A stretch of DNA of 64,000 nucleotides from JAENVU01 sp963765075 (GCA_963765075.1 CAVXVA010000003.1:496001-560000), one strand, 5' to 3'. Positions 35,848 through 43,372 are shown, numbered from the stretch's first letter. A program made the numbers and translations. The notes: generated from the sequence alone by a model not told the origin.

Positions 35848-36404
35848 GACGAGAACCCTTCGGCATCGAGCCGGGTCATCGTCTCAGCACTCGTCGGGAG
35901 TTCGAGACCGGTGCACAGACGGTTCAGCATCATCGTCGTTCCGATCAACACCGTGATCTCCACCACCGCCGCGTCGGGCCAATGGGACGCGAGCCCCCCG
36001 GCGATGGCGTCGGCCACCTTGCCCCGCCCGAGCGCGATGGCATCGATCCAGGCAATGAGGGCGCGCTCGGCCGGATCGGTGAACTGGAGCTCCCAGTCGG
36101 CTTCGGTGCGCAGCGCCGCGACCTCGTCGCGCGTCAAACCGGCATCACACGCCACGACGGTATGCGCGGCGACGCAGTATTCGCACTCGAGCAACGCCGA
36201 CGTGCGCAGGATCACGATCTCCTTGGCCCGCAGCGCCACGAACGACGGCCCCAACGTCGCACCGAGGAATGGCAGGGCCACGTCGAGCAACTCGGGAACC
36301 TGCGCCATCGCCGCGGTGATCGGATCCGGCTGGCCGTCCTCGAAATACGGACGGGCGAGGAGCGGCGCCGTGGCCGGGGTCATCAGTTCGACGCGCGGGC
36401 TCAT
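35844..36404 (-). CDS. Carboxymuconolactone decarboxylase/AhpD-like protein
   Basis: A 186-residue all-helical protein with the AhpD-type redox motif CEYCVAAH (two cysteines and a histidine, about residues 74-81), as in alkylhydroperoxidase AhpD. The tail TMMLNRLCTGLELP is common in the CMD family. It is co-transcribed with the radical SAM enzyme through a four-base overlap. A TAAGGT box lies seven bases before the ATG, implying a leaderless message. The pairing suggests a peroxidase/reductase role in support of the radical SAM reaction, which is inference. Confidence 0.85.
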   Translation of the reverse strand: MSPRVELMTPATAPLLARPYFEDGQPDPITAAMAQVPELLDVALPFLGATLGPSFVALRAKEIVILRTSALLECEYCVAAHTVVACDAGLTRDEVAALRTEADWELQFTDPAERALIAWIDAIALGRGKVADAIAGGLASHWPDAAVVEITVLIGTTMMLNRLCTGLELPTSAETMTRLDAEGFSS

Positions 36405-36411
36405 CTCGGCG

Positions 36412-36417
36412 ACCTTA
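36412..36417 (-). promoter_or_regulatory. -10 box for leaderless AhpD-like/radical SAM operon
   Basis: TAAGGT on the minus strand, seven bases before ATG 36404. Confidence 0.5.
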
Positions 36418-36544
36418 CCGCTGCGCGTGGCCGCGCCACCGTGCCGGTTGCCGCGCCGCAGAGGTGTTCACGCTTCTGTAAGAAGCCGGGCGGCGACCCG
36501 ATGGCCGCGATGTACGCACGACGCCGCTCGGCGCGGTTGCGCCA

Positions 36545-38155
36545 TCAGACCGGCAGGACGCCGTGCTTGCGCCACGGGCGATCGATCTGCTTCTCACGCG
36601 AGACGTGCAGACCTTTCCAGATCGCGTGACGCGTCTCGGCGGGATCGATCACGTCGTCGAGCTGCGCGTGCCCGGCCGCGATGTACGGATCGATGTTGGC
36701 GCGGATCTCTTCCGCCAGCTCCAGTCGCTTGGCGGCGCGCTCCTCCTCGGGCACCGCCTCCAGCGTCTTGCGATGGATGATGTTCACGGCACCGTCGGGT
36801 CCCATCACCGCGATCTCGGCGGTGGGCCACGACACGATGTAGTCGGCTTCATAGGCCAGGCCGTTCATCACGAAGTACCCGGCGCCATAGCTCTTGCGCA
36901 TGATCACGCTGATCTTGGGCACCGTGGCTTCACTGACCGCGAACAGCATCTTCGCCCCGTGACGGATGATGCCCTGCTTCTCCACCGCCGAGCCGACGAT
37001 GAAGCCGGGCACGTCGTGGAGGAACACGAGCGGAATCCCGAACGCGTCGCAGAGCCATACGAACCGCGCGGCTTTGTCGGCTGCGTTCACGTCGAGCGCG
37101 CCGCCGAGCACCATCGGCTGGTTGGCCACGATCCCGATCGGTTCACCACCGATACGACCGAGGCCGGTGACGACGTTCTTCGCCCACTCCGGCTTCATCG
37201 GGAAGAACTCGCCGTCGTCGACGATCGCGGTGATCACCTTGCGCACGTCGTACGCGCGCCGGGGCGCGGTCGGCACGATGTCGTAGATCTCGTCGACGCG
37301 TCGGTCGACCGGGTCGGTGCACTCCCGCACCGGCGGCCGTTCCTGGTTGTGTTGGGGGAAGAACGACAGGTACTCGCGCACGATGCGGAGGCATTCCTCG
37401 TCGTCGGCCACCTCGAGGTCGGCCACACCGCTGATCTTGGTGTGGACCCCGGATCCGCCCATCTCCTCCTCGGTCACGTCCTCGCCCACCGCGGCCTTGA
37501 CCAAGTGCCGACCACCGAGCGCCATCGACGACGTGCCCTTGACCATAGGAACGAAGTCGGCGAGCGCCGGGATGTAGGCCGTGCCGGCCGCGCAATGACC
37601 CATCATCGCGGCGACCATCGGGACGACACCGCTCATCGCGACTTGTTCGCGGAACAGGTCGCCGGCGCCCGCGAACGTCGAGCCGCTGGTGCTCTGGATC
37701 CGCGCGCCGGCGGAGTCGAGCAGCCACACCATCGGGATGCGCTGCTTGATCGCATGATGACGCATCCGCCGGATCTTGTTCTCGCCGACCCCACCCATCG
37801 ACCCGGCCATCACCGAGAAGTCGTACGCCGCGACCGCCACCGGTCGACCGTCGATCTCGCCGATGCCGGTCACCGCACCGTCGGCCGCGAGGTACCGGTC
37901 CCCGAGCCCCGGATCCATGTGATCGGCGAGCATCCCGTACTCGACCCACGTGCCGGCATCGAGGAGGAGCTCGAGGCGATCCCGCACCGTGAGCTTGCCG
38001 AGCGACTTCTGCCGTTCGACGAACTGCTCGCCGCCCATGCCGAGGGCGCGTTCACGGCGCTGGGCGAGATCCGCGACGAGCGGCCCCCACTCATGCTTCG
38101 CCGCCTCGCGCTTGGTCGGTCGCTCGGTCACCGCTGCTCCTTCATGGCTGACCAT
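36545..38155 (-). CDS. Acyl-CoA carboxylase beta (carboxyltransferase) subunit
   Basis: A 536-residue carboxyltransferase of the propionyl/methylcrotonyl/acyl-CoA type that moves CO2 from carboxybiotin to an acyl-CoA. N- and C-terminal crotonase-like halves carry the usual oxyanion-hole stretches: DSAGARIQ, GTSSMALGGRHLVKAAVGED, then DVPGFIVGS and RKSYGAGYFVMNG. It needs a biotin carboxylase and biotin carrier; the carrier may be the 72-residue protein at 26669. The start is ATG 38155 or the GTG eight codons on. A TAGGGT box at 38170-38175 leaves a leader of only a few bases. Confidence 0.93.
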   Translation of the reverse strand: MVSHEGAAVTERPTKREAAKHEWGPLVADLAQRRERALGMGGEQFVERQKSLGKLTVRDRLELLLDAGTWVEYGMLADHMDPGLGDRYLAADGAVTGIGEIDGRPVAVAAYDFSVMAGSMGGVGENKIRRMRHHAIKQRIPMVWLLDSAGARIQSTSGSTFAGAGDLFREQVAMSGVVPMVAAMMGHCAAGTAYIPALADFVPMVKGTSSMALGGRHLVKAAVGEDVTEEEMGGSGVHTKISGVADLEVADDEECLRIVREYLSFFPQHNQERPPVRECTDPVDRRVDEIYDIVPTAPRRAYDVRKVITAIVDDGEFFPMKPEWAKNVVTGLGRIGGEPIGIVANQPMVLGGALDVNAADKAARFVWLCDAFGIPLVFLHDVPGFIVGSAVEKQGIIRHGAKMLFAVSEATVPKISVIMRKSYGAGYFVMNGLAYEADYIVSWPTAEIAVMGPDGAVNIIHRKTLEAVPEEERAAKRLELAEEIRANIDPYIAAGHAQLDDVIDPAETRHAIWKGLHVSREKQIDRPWRKHGVLPV

Positions 38156-38230
38156 CGTGATGGCCGCCGACCCTACGCCGTGAGCTCGATGAGGGGTGGC
38201 GAGCCCGGACCGCCGTGCGACCCCGACTGC

Positions 38231-39013
38231 CTATCGGCCCTTCCAGACCGGGGTGCGTTTCTCGGCGAACGCGGCGACGCCTTCGGCGGCGTCTTCGGTC
38301 TGGGTATGCACGGTCAACATGCCCTGCAAGTAGTCCAGCGCGGGATCGGCATCCATCTCGATCACTCGGTAGAACGCGTCCCGACCCCAGCGCAGCACCA
38401 GCGGCGACTTCGACGCCAACCCCGCCGCGCACTCGTCGACGGCCGCGTCCAACGCGTCGACCGGAACGACCCGACTCACGAATCCGAGCCGCTGGGCCTC
38501 CTCGGCCCCGACCCGGCGACCGGTCATCTGCAGTTCCAACGCCGTCTTCGGCGGCATCGAACGCAGCATCGGGACGGTGATCATGTACGGCCACAACCCG
38601 ACGTTGACTTCCGGCGTACCGAACTGCGCGTCGTCCGCCGCGATCACGATGTCGCACGCCAGCGCCAGGCCGAAGCCCCCGGCGAGTGCGAACCCCCGGA
38701 TCCGGGCAATTGTCGGCTTGCCGAGATCCCACATCTCCCGGAACAGATCCGCGAGGAGTCCCCGGCCTTCGTGGGCGCCTGCCGCGCCCGCGTTGTCGGC
38801 AATTCCGCCCAGGTCGGCGCCGGCACAGAAGGCCTTCTCCCCGGCGCCCGTGAGCACCACGACCCGGACCGCCGGGTCCGCCTTCGCCGTGGCCATGGCG
38901 TGGCGCAGCCCCTGCATCACCCCGTAGGACATCGAGTTCCGACGCTCGGGCCGGTTGATCGTGACCCGGGCAACCCCACCGGCAACGGCGTAGAGCACTT
39001 CCTCGTCAGGCAT
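38231..39013 (-). CDS. Enoyl-CoA hydratase/isomerase family protein
   Basis: A 260-residue crotonase-fold enzyme: RPERRNSMSYGVM, KAFCAGADLGGIADN, RGFALAGGFGLALACD and FGTPEVNVGLWPYM. The Glu of the FGTPEVNVG loop is kept, in contrast to the family member at 25888, so a normal hydratase or isomerase is plausible. It ends 75 bases upstream of the carboxylase gene on the same strand. A TAGGCT box is seven bases before the ATG. Confidence 0.9.
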   Translation of the reverse strand: MPDEEVLYAVAGGVARVTINRPERRNSMSYGVMQGLRHAMATAKADPAVRVVVLTGAGEKAFCAGADLGGIADNAGAAGAHEGRGLLADLFREMWDLGKPTIARIRGFALAGGFGLALACDIVIAADDAQFGTPEVNVGLWPYMITVPMLRSMPPKTALELQMTGRRVGAEEAQRLGFVSRVVPVDALDAAVDECAAGLASKSPLVLRWGRDAFYRVIEMDADPALDYLQGMLTVHTQTEDAAEGVAAFAEKRTPVWKGR

Positions 39014-39020
39014 GCAGCCG

Positions 39021-39026
39021 AGCCTA
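39021..39026 (-). promoter_or_regulatory. -10 box for leaderless enoyl-CoA hydratase gene
   Basis: TAGGCT on the minus strand, seven bases before ATG 39013; back-to-back with the TACCGT box at 39042 of the divergent gene. Confidence 0.5.
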
Positions 39027-39041
39027 CGTCGGGCAGTTGAC

Positions 39042-39047
39042 TACCGT
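39042..39047 (+). promoter_or_regulatory. -10 box for leaderless DUF5317-like gene
   Basis: TACCGT, six bases, then GTG 39054. It argues for GTG 39054 over the ATG at 39012, which lies upstream of this box. Confidence 0.5.
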
Positions 39048-39053
39048 GCTCAG

Positions 39054-39725
39054 GTGCTCGTCTACCTCGTCGCGATGCTGGTGGCCATCGCCATCGTGCC
39101 GCTCACCGACGGCTCGTACGAACGACTGACCGAGGTCACGTACCGCCGAGCATGGCTCCTCGCCGCAGGGCTCGGTCTGCAGGTCGCGCTCGCGATCATC
39201 GACCTTCCCCCCGACCGACTCGACGACCTCGGCGCCGCCGGGCTCGTTCTGTCCTACGTCGCGCTGCTCGGTTTCTGCGCCGCGAACATTCGGGTCCGGG
39301 GCATGGTCGTCATGGGCATCGGCATCGGGTTGAACGCGCTCGTCATCGCCCTCAATCTCGGGATGCCGTACCAAGTGGTGAAGGGCATCCCGCGCGAAAC
39401 CACGATCAAGCACCGACCGGAGCGATCGACCGACATCCTGCCGTTCCTCTCCGACCGCTTCGCGTTCGGGCCGCCGATCAGCAGCGCCATTTCGATCGGC
39501 GATCTCGTCCTGTTCGCCGGCATCGTGGAACTCGCCTACGCCAACAGCCGACGCACGCGCCGACGCATTCCGGTCCGGACCCGCTACGTCGATCTTCCTG
39601 CCATCGAAGCCGCCGAGGTCCTGGACCTTCGCGACCGTCAGTCCGTGGATGCGGAGGCTGACGCGACGACGAGGTCGAGTGCCTCGATGACGCGCGCGTC
39701 GTACACGAAGCCCGGCCCGGAATAG
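39054..39725 (+). CDS. DUF5317-like membrane protein
   Basis: A 223-residue protein with about five hydrophobic helices: VLVYLVAMLVAIAIVPL, a second at WLLAAGLGLQVALAI, then LVLSYVALLGFCAANI and VVMGIGIGLNALVIALNLGMP. The loop with MPYQVVKGIP and FLSDRF matches a conserved actinobacterial family of unknown function. I chose GTG 39054 for the -10 spacing and immediate membrane helix. Its last 88 bases overlap the end of the HD-domain gene on the opposite strand, and the final 25 residues look non-conserved. Confidence 0.72.
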   Translation: MLVYLVAMLVAIAIVPLTDGSYERLTEVTYRRAWLLAAGLGLQVALAIIDLPPDRLDDLGAAGLVLSYVALLGFCAANIRVRGMVVMGIGIGLNALVIALNLGMPYQVVKGIPRETTIKHRPERSTDILPFLSDRFAFGPPISSAISIGDLVLFAGIVELAYANSRRTRRRIPVRTRYVDLPAIEAAEVLDLRDRQSVDAEADATTRSSASMTRASYTKPGPE

Positions 39726-40759
39726 AGCGCGTCCATCGCGGCCGACACATCGAGGTCGCGAGTACGCAGATCGTCGAACGCACTGACCGCCCGCAGGATC
39801 TGACTCCCCACCCGCACGTCGTCGGTCGCGAGCAGGTCGCCCGCGGCGGCGAGGTCGGTCTGGCGCAGGATCTCGGCGCCCTTGTCCGCCACCTCGGCCG
39901 GTTCGATCGGCGTGTCCCGAGTCTCCGGCGCATCGAGACACAGGTGACCGAGATGATGCAGGAGCGCGGCGGCGCGCAGATCTTCGAGCTCGCGGCGCCG
40001 CAACCCCAACTCGCCGCCCACTCGTACGGAAAGGTCCGCGACTCGGGCCGCGTGTCCGGCGGGCGCCAGCCCCGCCATCTCCGGGACGACCGACAGCGCC
40101 TCGATCGTCTGCTCCGACGTCTTCGAGATCAGGGCCAGGCGTTCGAACGAGTACCAGGCCGCGAGTAACGGGATGGAGAAGAGTCCGACACTCCACAGGC
40201 CGACACTCTCGTGGGGCTCCACACCACGGAACCCGATGGCCATCAACATGCCCGATGCCACCAGGGCGAGGTCGGCACCACCGAGCTCGGGCCAGCGAGG
40301 GTCCCGTGCGAACGCCACCGCTTCGTGCCCGACCAACGCGGCGATCCCGGCGACACCGAGCGCCGCCAAGAGGCGTGGAGTCGGCGACAGCGCGTCGACC
40401 GCCATCACCGCGTGGTACGCCCCGAGCGCAGCGATCCCGACCAGCAGTCGGTGTGCGCCCACGGCCGCACGCTCCGACCACTCACCATCGCGAAGCGGCA
40501 AGACGGCCAGCTCGGCCAGCGCGATCGCACCGACACAGATCAACGGATCGGCGCCCCGCACCAACACCAGCATGAAGGCGTACGACAGTGGGATCGGTGA
40601 ACGGTGTGGAGGTCGCAAGACCATGAGTTCGCCGAGCGCGACACCCGTTGTGATCACCACGATCGCAGTCGAGGTCCCGCCCGTGTTCATGATCGCGCTG
40701 AACGCGACTGCGGCCGCACCCACCATGAGCAGCACCAGCAACCGAACGGAGTACGTCAC
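39638..40759 (-). CDS. Membrane HD-domain protein with degenerate HD motif
   Basis: A 373-residue protein: about six or seven N-terminal membrane helices (1-205), then a cytoplasmic HD-superfamily domain. The metal-binding core reads GHAARVADLS then ALLHHLGHL, where phosphodiesterases have HD; the aspartate is replaced by histidine. It may therefore be catalytically dead and act as a partner or sensor for the HD-GYP-like protein encoded just upstream, with which it overlaps by four bases. Confidence 0.75.
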   Translation of the reverse strand: MTYSVRLLVLLMVGAAAVAFSAIMNTGGTSTAIVVITTGVALGELMVLRPPHRSPIPLSYAFMLVLVRGADPLICVGAIALAELAVLPLRDGEWSERAAVGAHRLLVGIAALGAYHAVMAVDALSPTPRLLAALGVAGIAALVGHEAVAFARDPRWPELGGADLALVASGMLMAIGFRGVEPHESVGLWSVGLFSIPLLAAWYSFERLALISKTSEQTIEALSVVPEMAGLAPAGHAARVADLSVRVGGELGLRRRELEDLRAAALLHHLGHLCLDAPETRDTPIEPAEVADKGAEILRQTDLAAAGDLLATDDVRVGSQILRAVSAFDDLRTRDLDVSAAMDALYSGPGFVYDARVIEALDLVVASASASTD

Positions 40760-42117
40760 GAGCGCACCGCGGAGTCTTGGTCGTCGTCGGCGCCACCCTG
40801 GGGCAGCAAGTCGCCCAGCCCGGCCGAACCCAAATGTCCACTCGGCGCGCTCACATGATGGACGTACAGCTCGTGCCCGGCACCATGCACCTCACCCCGT
40901 CGGCGCAGTGCTGCGATCAACGCGTCGACCACCCGCGGGTGGAACTGGCGGCCGGAGTTCTTCCGCAACTCGGCAAATGCGATGTCCTGACTCAGAGCCC
41001 GTCGATACGAACGGGTCGAGGTCATGGCGTCGTAGGCGTCGGCCACCGCCACGATGTGCGGCTCGACCGGTTGACCCCGATCGTCGGCGATCGGCGAGAA
41101 CTGTGCCGCTTCGCTCGTCGCACTCGGCGCGACCGGCGCAAGAAAGTCGATACGCGTCAGGATCTCGACCGAGACGTCTTCGTGCTTGCGCACGACATCG
41201 AACTCTTCGGCCGTCAGCTTCCCTGGTTTGTTCAGGAGGTGATTCGGCACGACGAGCTTCCCGACGTCGTGCATCAGTGCGGCGAGTCGGAGCCGCTCCA
41301 AACGCGTGGGCGGGATCCCCAACTCGAGCCCGATGTACTGCGCGTACTCCGCAACGCGCTCGGCATGACCAGCGGTATACGGGTCTTTCGCTTCGAGCGC
41401 GCCCACGAGGATGCGAACGGTCGCCTCGTGCGATCGCTTCAGCGCAAGGTAGGAGGAGTAAGCCTGCCGAGCGACGATGAGCGGGACCAGGAACAGCGGC
41501 ACCAGGGCGAGTTCGTAGTCCAGGTAGAGCAGGCCGAGGAACACGCCGAGCAACGCGAAGGGATAGAAGACGAAGTACTCCTTGCTCCCCACGAGCAGCA
41601 CCTCACGGAACCGCTGGCCGGTCGCGAGCACCACCACCATCGAAACCAACACGACATTGCCGATGGAATAGGTGAGCGCCGTCGGGATCGCCGCCAGGAG
41701 CAACAACCCGGGCGATGCTGTGCCGCTTCCGACGATCGCCCAGAACACGCCGGCCGAAGCGACCGCGACCAACGCGAACTGCGCACCGTTGAACAAGAGT
41801 TTGCGCCAGTCACGGTGCACGATGTGCGGCAGATACAGACCGCCGGCCGCGCCCACGAGCAACACACCGAGTGCGCTCTGGTCGGCCCGGAACACGACGA
41901 TCGCTGCGGTGCAGAGCATCACCCCCGCGCTCGAACCGAGTTCGGGGGTGAGGTCGGTGATCTGGTTCTCGGCGAAGACGTGCAACAACGAGAGGGCGAT
42001 CAACGGCGTCAACGCAGGCAGCGGCCCGCGAACCCCGAGCGCCACGCCCAGCGCCGCCGCGGCGAGGGCCAGGCCGACGCAATAGACCGTCGTTCTCGAT
42101 TCCCGTTGGTCTGACAT
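40756..42117 (-). CDS. Membrane HD-GYP-like phosphohydrolase
   Basis: A 453-residue protein with seven or eight N-terminal membrane helices (about 1-220) and a C-terminal HD-GYP-type domain. AGHAERVAEYAQYIG, LMHDVGKLVVPNHLLNKPGKL and HEDVSVEIL are canonical, and VAVADAYDAMTSTRSYRRAL near the end is typical; however, the HH-E-WDG-GYP block that should lie between is replaced by PSATSEAAQFSPIADD. It may act on c-di-GMP or another substrate with altered metal binding. I chose ATG 42117 (MSDQRES); translation from ATG 42150 is possible. Preceded by a small peptide gene and a long leader. Confidence 0.82.
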   Translation of the reverse strand: MSDQRESRTTVYCVGLALAAAALGVALGVRGPLPALTPLIALSLLHVFAENQITDLTPELGSSAGVMLCTAAIVVFRADQSALGVLLVGAAGGLYLPHIVHRDWRKLLFNGAQFALVAVASAGVFWAIVGSGTASPGLLLLAAIPTALTYSIGNVVLVSMVVVLATGQRFREVLLVGSKEYFVFYPFALLGVFLGLLYLDYELALVPLFLVPLIVARQAYSSYLALKRSHEATVRILVGALEAKDPYTAGHAERVAEYAQYIGLELGIPPTRLERLRLAALMHDVGKLVVPNHLLNKPGKLTAEEFDVVRKHEDVSVEILTRIDFLAPVAPSATSEAAQFSPIADDRGQPVEPHIVAVADAYDAMTSTRSYRRALSQDIAFAELRKNSGRQFHPRVVDALIAALRRRGEVHGAGHELYVHHVSAPSGHLGSAGLGDLLPQGGADDDQDSAVRS

Positions 42118-42131
42118 GAGATTTCCCCGTC

Positions 42132-42158
42132 GGTCAGACGAAGGCGGCAAGGCCTCGG
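42132..42158. repeat. 27-base inverted repeat, left arm
   Basis: Starts GGTCAGACGAAG and ends AAGGCCTCGG. It is the inverted copy of 42359-42385 with two differences in 27; in minus-strand RNA one is a U-G wobble and one a mismatch. The two arms are 200 bases apart and enclose the peptide gene and its ribosome site. Confidence 0.85.
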
Positions 42159-42174
42159 CACACTTACGCCTTGA

Positions 42175-42261
42175 CTACTTCCACTTGAGTGCACCGCCGG
42201 CAAGCAGCAGTGCAGCCGCGCTGGACATGAGCAGGGCAGAACGGACGTAGATCTTCCGCAT
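42175..42261 (-). CDS. 28-residue hydrophobic peptide upstream of HD-GYP gene
   Basis: A short open frame encoding MRKIYVRSALLMSSAAALL then LAGGALKWK: a basic N-terminus, a hydrophobic stretch of about 14 residues and a basic end, the layout of a small membrane peptide. It is preceded by AAGAAGGTGATC, which matches most of the complement of the 16S rRNA 3' end and lies at proper spacing from the ATG; this is the strongest ribosome site in the neighbourhood. It sits in a long leader between a sigma-70-type promoter and the HD-GYP gene. It could be a small protein or a regulatory leader peptide. Confidence 0.7.
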   Translation of the reverse strand: MRKIYVRSALLMSSAAALLLAGGALKWK

Positions 42262-42479
42262 GAGAGATCACCTTCTTTGAATGATCCTCTCTGGTGATCC
42301 GCTGTGGTGCTACCAGAGGGCAACGCTTCGCTCAACGGGACTCTTCAGTCCCATTCGTCCGAGGCCTTGCCGTCTTCATCTGACCGGGGAGACACCTCCT
42401 TCTCGATGCCGTGTCGCGCTTGGGCCCACCCCCGGGGGCGAGAGTTGAGCGCTGTCGTGCGGGGAATCGGCACCTCTTG
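42262..42479 (-). promoter_or_regulatory. Structured 5' leader with switching hairpins
   Basis: About 218 bases between the predicted transcription start and the peptide ATG. In minus-strand RNA: a nine-pair hairpin with GAAG loop (42334-42355) enclosed by GGCAA/UUGCC (42367-42371 with 42319-42323); CUCUGGU/ACCAGAG (42312-42318 with 42289-42295); and GAUCACC/GGUGAUC (42293-42299 with 42266-42272), the last hiding the ribosome site. The last two stems share bases and exclude each other, the layout of a riboswitch or thermosensor. I could not match it to a known class. Confidence 0.6.
42359..42385. repeat. 27-base inverted repeat, right arm
   Basis: Inverted copy of 42132-42158; begins CCGAGGCCTTGCCG. 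The first 14 bases pair perfectly with the other arm. It contains one strand of the leader's GGCAA/UUGCC stem. Confidence 0.85.
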
Positions 42480-42485
42480 AGAACG

Positions 42486-42514
42486 ACTGTAGGAACGCTG
42501 GTGCTCTCCTCCAA
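42486..42514 (-). promoter_or_regulatory. Sigma-70-type promoter of peptide/HD-GYP leader
   Basis: On the minus strand, TTGGAG (-35), 17 bases, TACAGT (-10). Transcription would start near 42479, giving a leader of roughly 218 bases. The spacing is optimal and the region is otherwise non-coding. Confidence 0.6.
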
Positions 42515-42642
42515 GCTACTGACATCATTCGGCCCAAATGCACCATGGGCCACATGAGTCTCACAGACAACACGCAGAGAAGCAATGATCAGCCGGGAAA
42601 ACCACCTTCGGTGAGCACGCCGGCCGTAGGCTCGACCGGACG

Positions 42643-43329
42643 ATGGAGCACACGATGGACGAAACCCTCGAAACCCCCGGCCCGGACGACGAAGTTCTCG
42701 AACTGGAACGAGAGCTGTGCCGCCTCCCCGAGGTCTCAGCCGCCCGAGTCGTGACCGACGACATCGGCCGGGCTACCGAAGTCCACATCCTCGCCAACGG
42801 GGCCAAGCAGCCCAAACAGGTGGTTCGCGACGTCCAGTCCGTGGCGCTGGCCAGCTTCGGCATCGAACTGGACCGCCGCATCGTGTCGGTGGTCCAGCTC
42901 AATGGCGACGGTGCCCACGCTCTCGAACCGCCGGCTCCGATCGAACTGCACCGGGCCGTCGTCGTCGACGTCACGAGCGAGACCACCGGATTGCGGAGCC
43001 TCGTCCGGGTCACCTTGGCCCGGGGCGAGGACGAAGCCGTCGGGTTCGCCGAGGGCTCCGTCGCGTTGAGCGCCCGCAACCGCTTGATCGCCGCCGCCAC
43101 CATCGACGGGCTCCGTCAACTCCAGAAGGCTGCCGAGTGCCTCGACGTCGAGAGCGCGCAGATCGAGCGCGTCGGCGTCCACGACGTCGCGATCGTCACC
43201 ATCGTCTTCGTGATGCCGCCGACCGAACACATGGTCTCGGGCTCGGCAATCGTGCGTGAGCACGAGGAGCCCGAAGCAATCGTGCGCGCCGTCCTCGACG
43301 CCACCAATCGCCGCCTGACTTCCATCTAG
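42643..43329 (+). CDS. Conserved hypothetical protein
   Basis: A 228-residue soluble acidic protein that I do not recognise. It appears to have two alpha/beta halves: one with VHILANGAKQPKQVVRDVQS, where an N-terminal acidic helix precedes the strand, and one around RNRLIAAATIDGLRQL and VHDVAIVTIVFVMPP. There is no signal peptide, membrane segment or cysteine cluster. A second ATG five codons in is possible. A TAGGCT box (42627-42632) is ten bases before the ATG. It diverges from the HD-GYP operon, and a similar protein beside HD-GYP genes would be worth looking for. A strong hairpin follows the gene. Confidence 0.7.
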   Translation: MEHTMDETLETPGPDDEVLELERELCRLPEVSAARVVTDDIGRATEVHILANGAKQPKQVVRDVQSVALASFGIELDRRIVSVVQLNGDGAHALEPPAPIELHRAVVVDVTSETTGLRSLVRVTLARGEDEAVGFAEGSVALSARNRLIAAATIDGLRQLQKAAECLDVESAQIERVGVHDVAIVTIVFVMPPTEHMVSGSAIVREHEEPEAIVRAVLDATNRRLTSI

Positions 43330-43331
43330 GT

Positions 43332-43370
43332 TCAACCCAAGTCGTCGGCCGAGCACGGTGACGAGACCGC
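43332..43370. repeat. Remnant of DHPS-like gene 3' end (direct repeat A)
   Basis: Thirty-nine bases that match about 32 of 38 positions at 45745-45782, the last codons of the dihydropteroate-synthase-like gene (LVTVLGRRLG here, LVTLLGRRLG there). One indel breaks the frame before the stop. The two copies flank the two-component pair. Confidence 0.7.
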
Positions 43371-43372
43371 CC

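Noticed and set aside
36405..36544. Peptide precursor for the radical SAM enzyme
   Set aside because: The 140-base gap contains no short frame with a start, ribosome site and precursor-like sequence; only a small GTGGC/GCCAC hairpin and the AhpD-like gene's -10 box.
36563..39040. Very long open frame (825 codons) antisense to the carboxylase and hydratase genes
   Set aside because: High-GC codon bias keeps antisense frames open; the translation is rich in Arg, His and Asp without domains, while the minus strand encodes clear enzymes.
39012..39053. N-terminal extension MQPSLRRAVDYRAQ of the DUF5317-like protein
   Set aside because: The ATG at 39012 lies upstream of the TACCGT box and within the divergent gene's start; the extension is polar while the protein from GTG 39054 begins with a membrane helix.
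41060..41160. Hidden frameshift explaining the missing GYP block of the HD-GYP-like protein
   Set aside because: I read the other two frames across this stretch and neither gives an HHE..GYP motif, and the frame is correct on both sides.
42332..42376. 15-codon frame starting after a GGAGGTG in the leader
   Set aside because: The ribosome site is about 15 bases from the ATG and the peptide is polar and low in sense; more likely part of the RNA structure.
42262..42479. Leader as a c-di-GMP-I (GEMM) riboswitch
   Set aside because: A stretch near 42365 (GACGGCAAGGCCTCGG) vaguely resembles GACGCAAAGCC, and GGTAGC occurs, but order, tetraloop-receptor and P1 architecture do not match what I remember, so I leave the class open.
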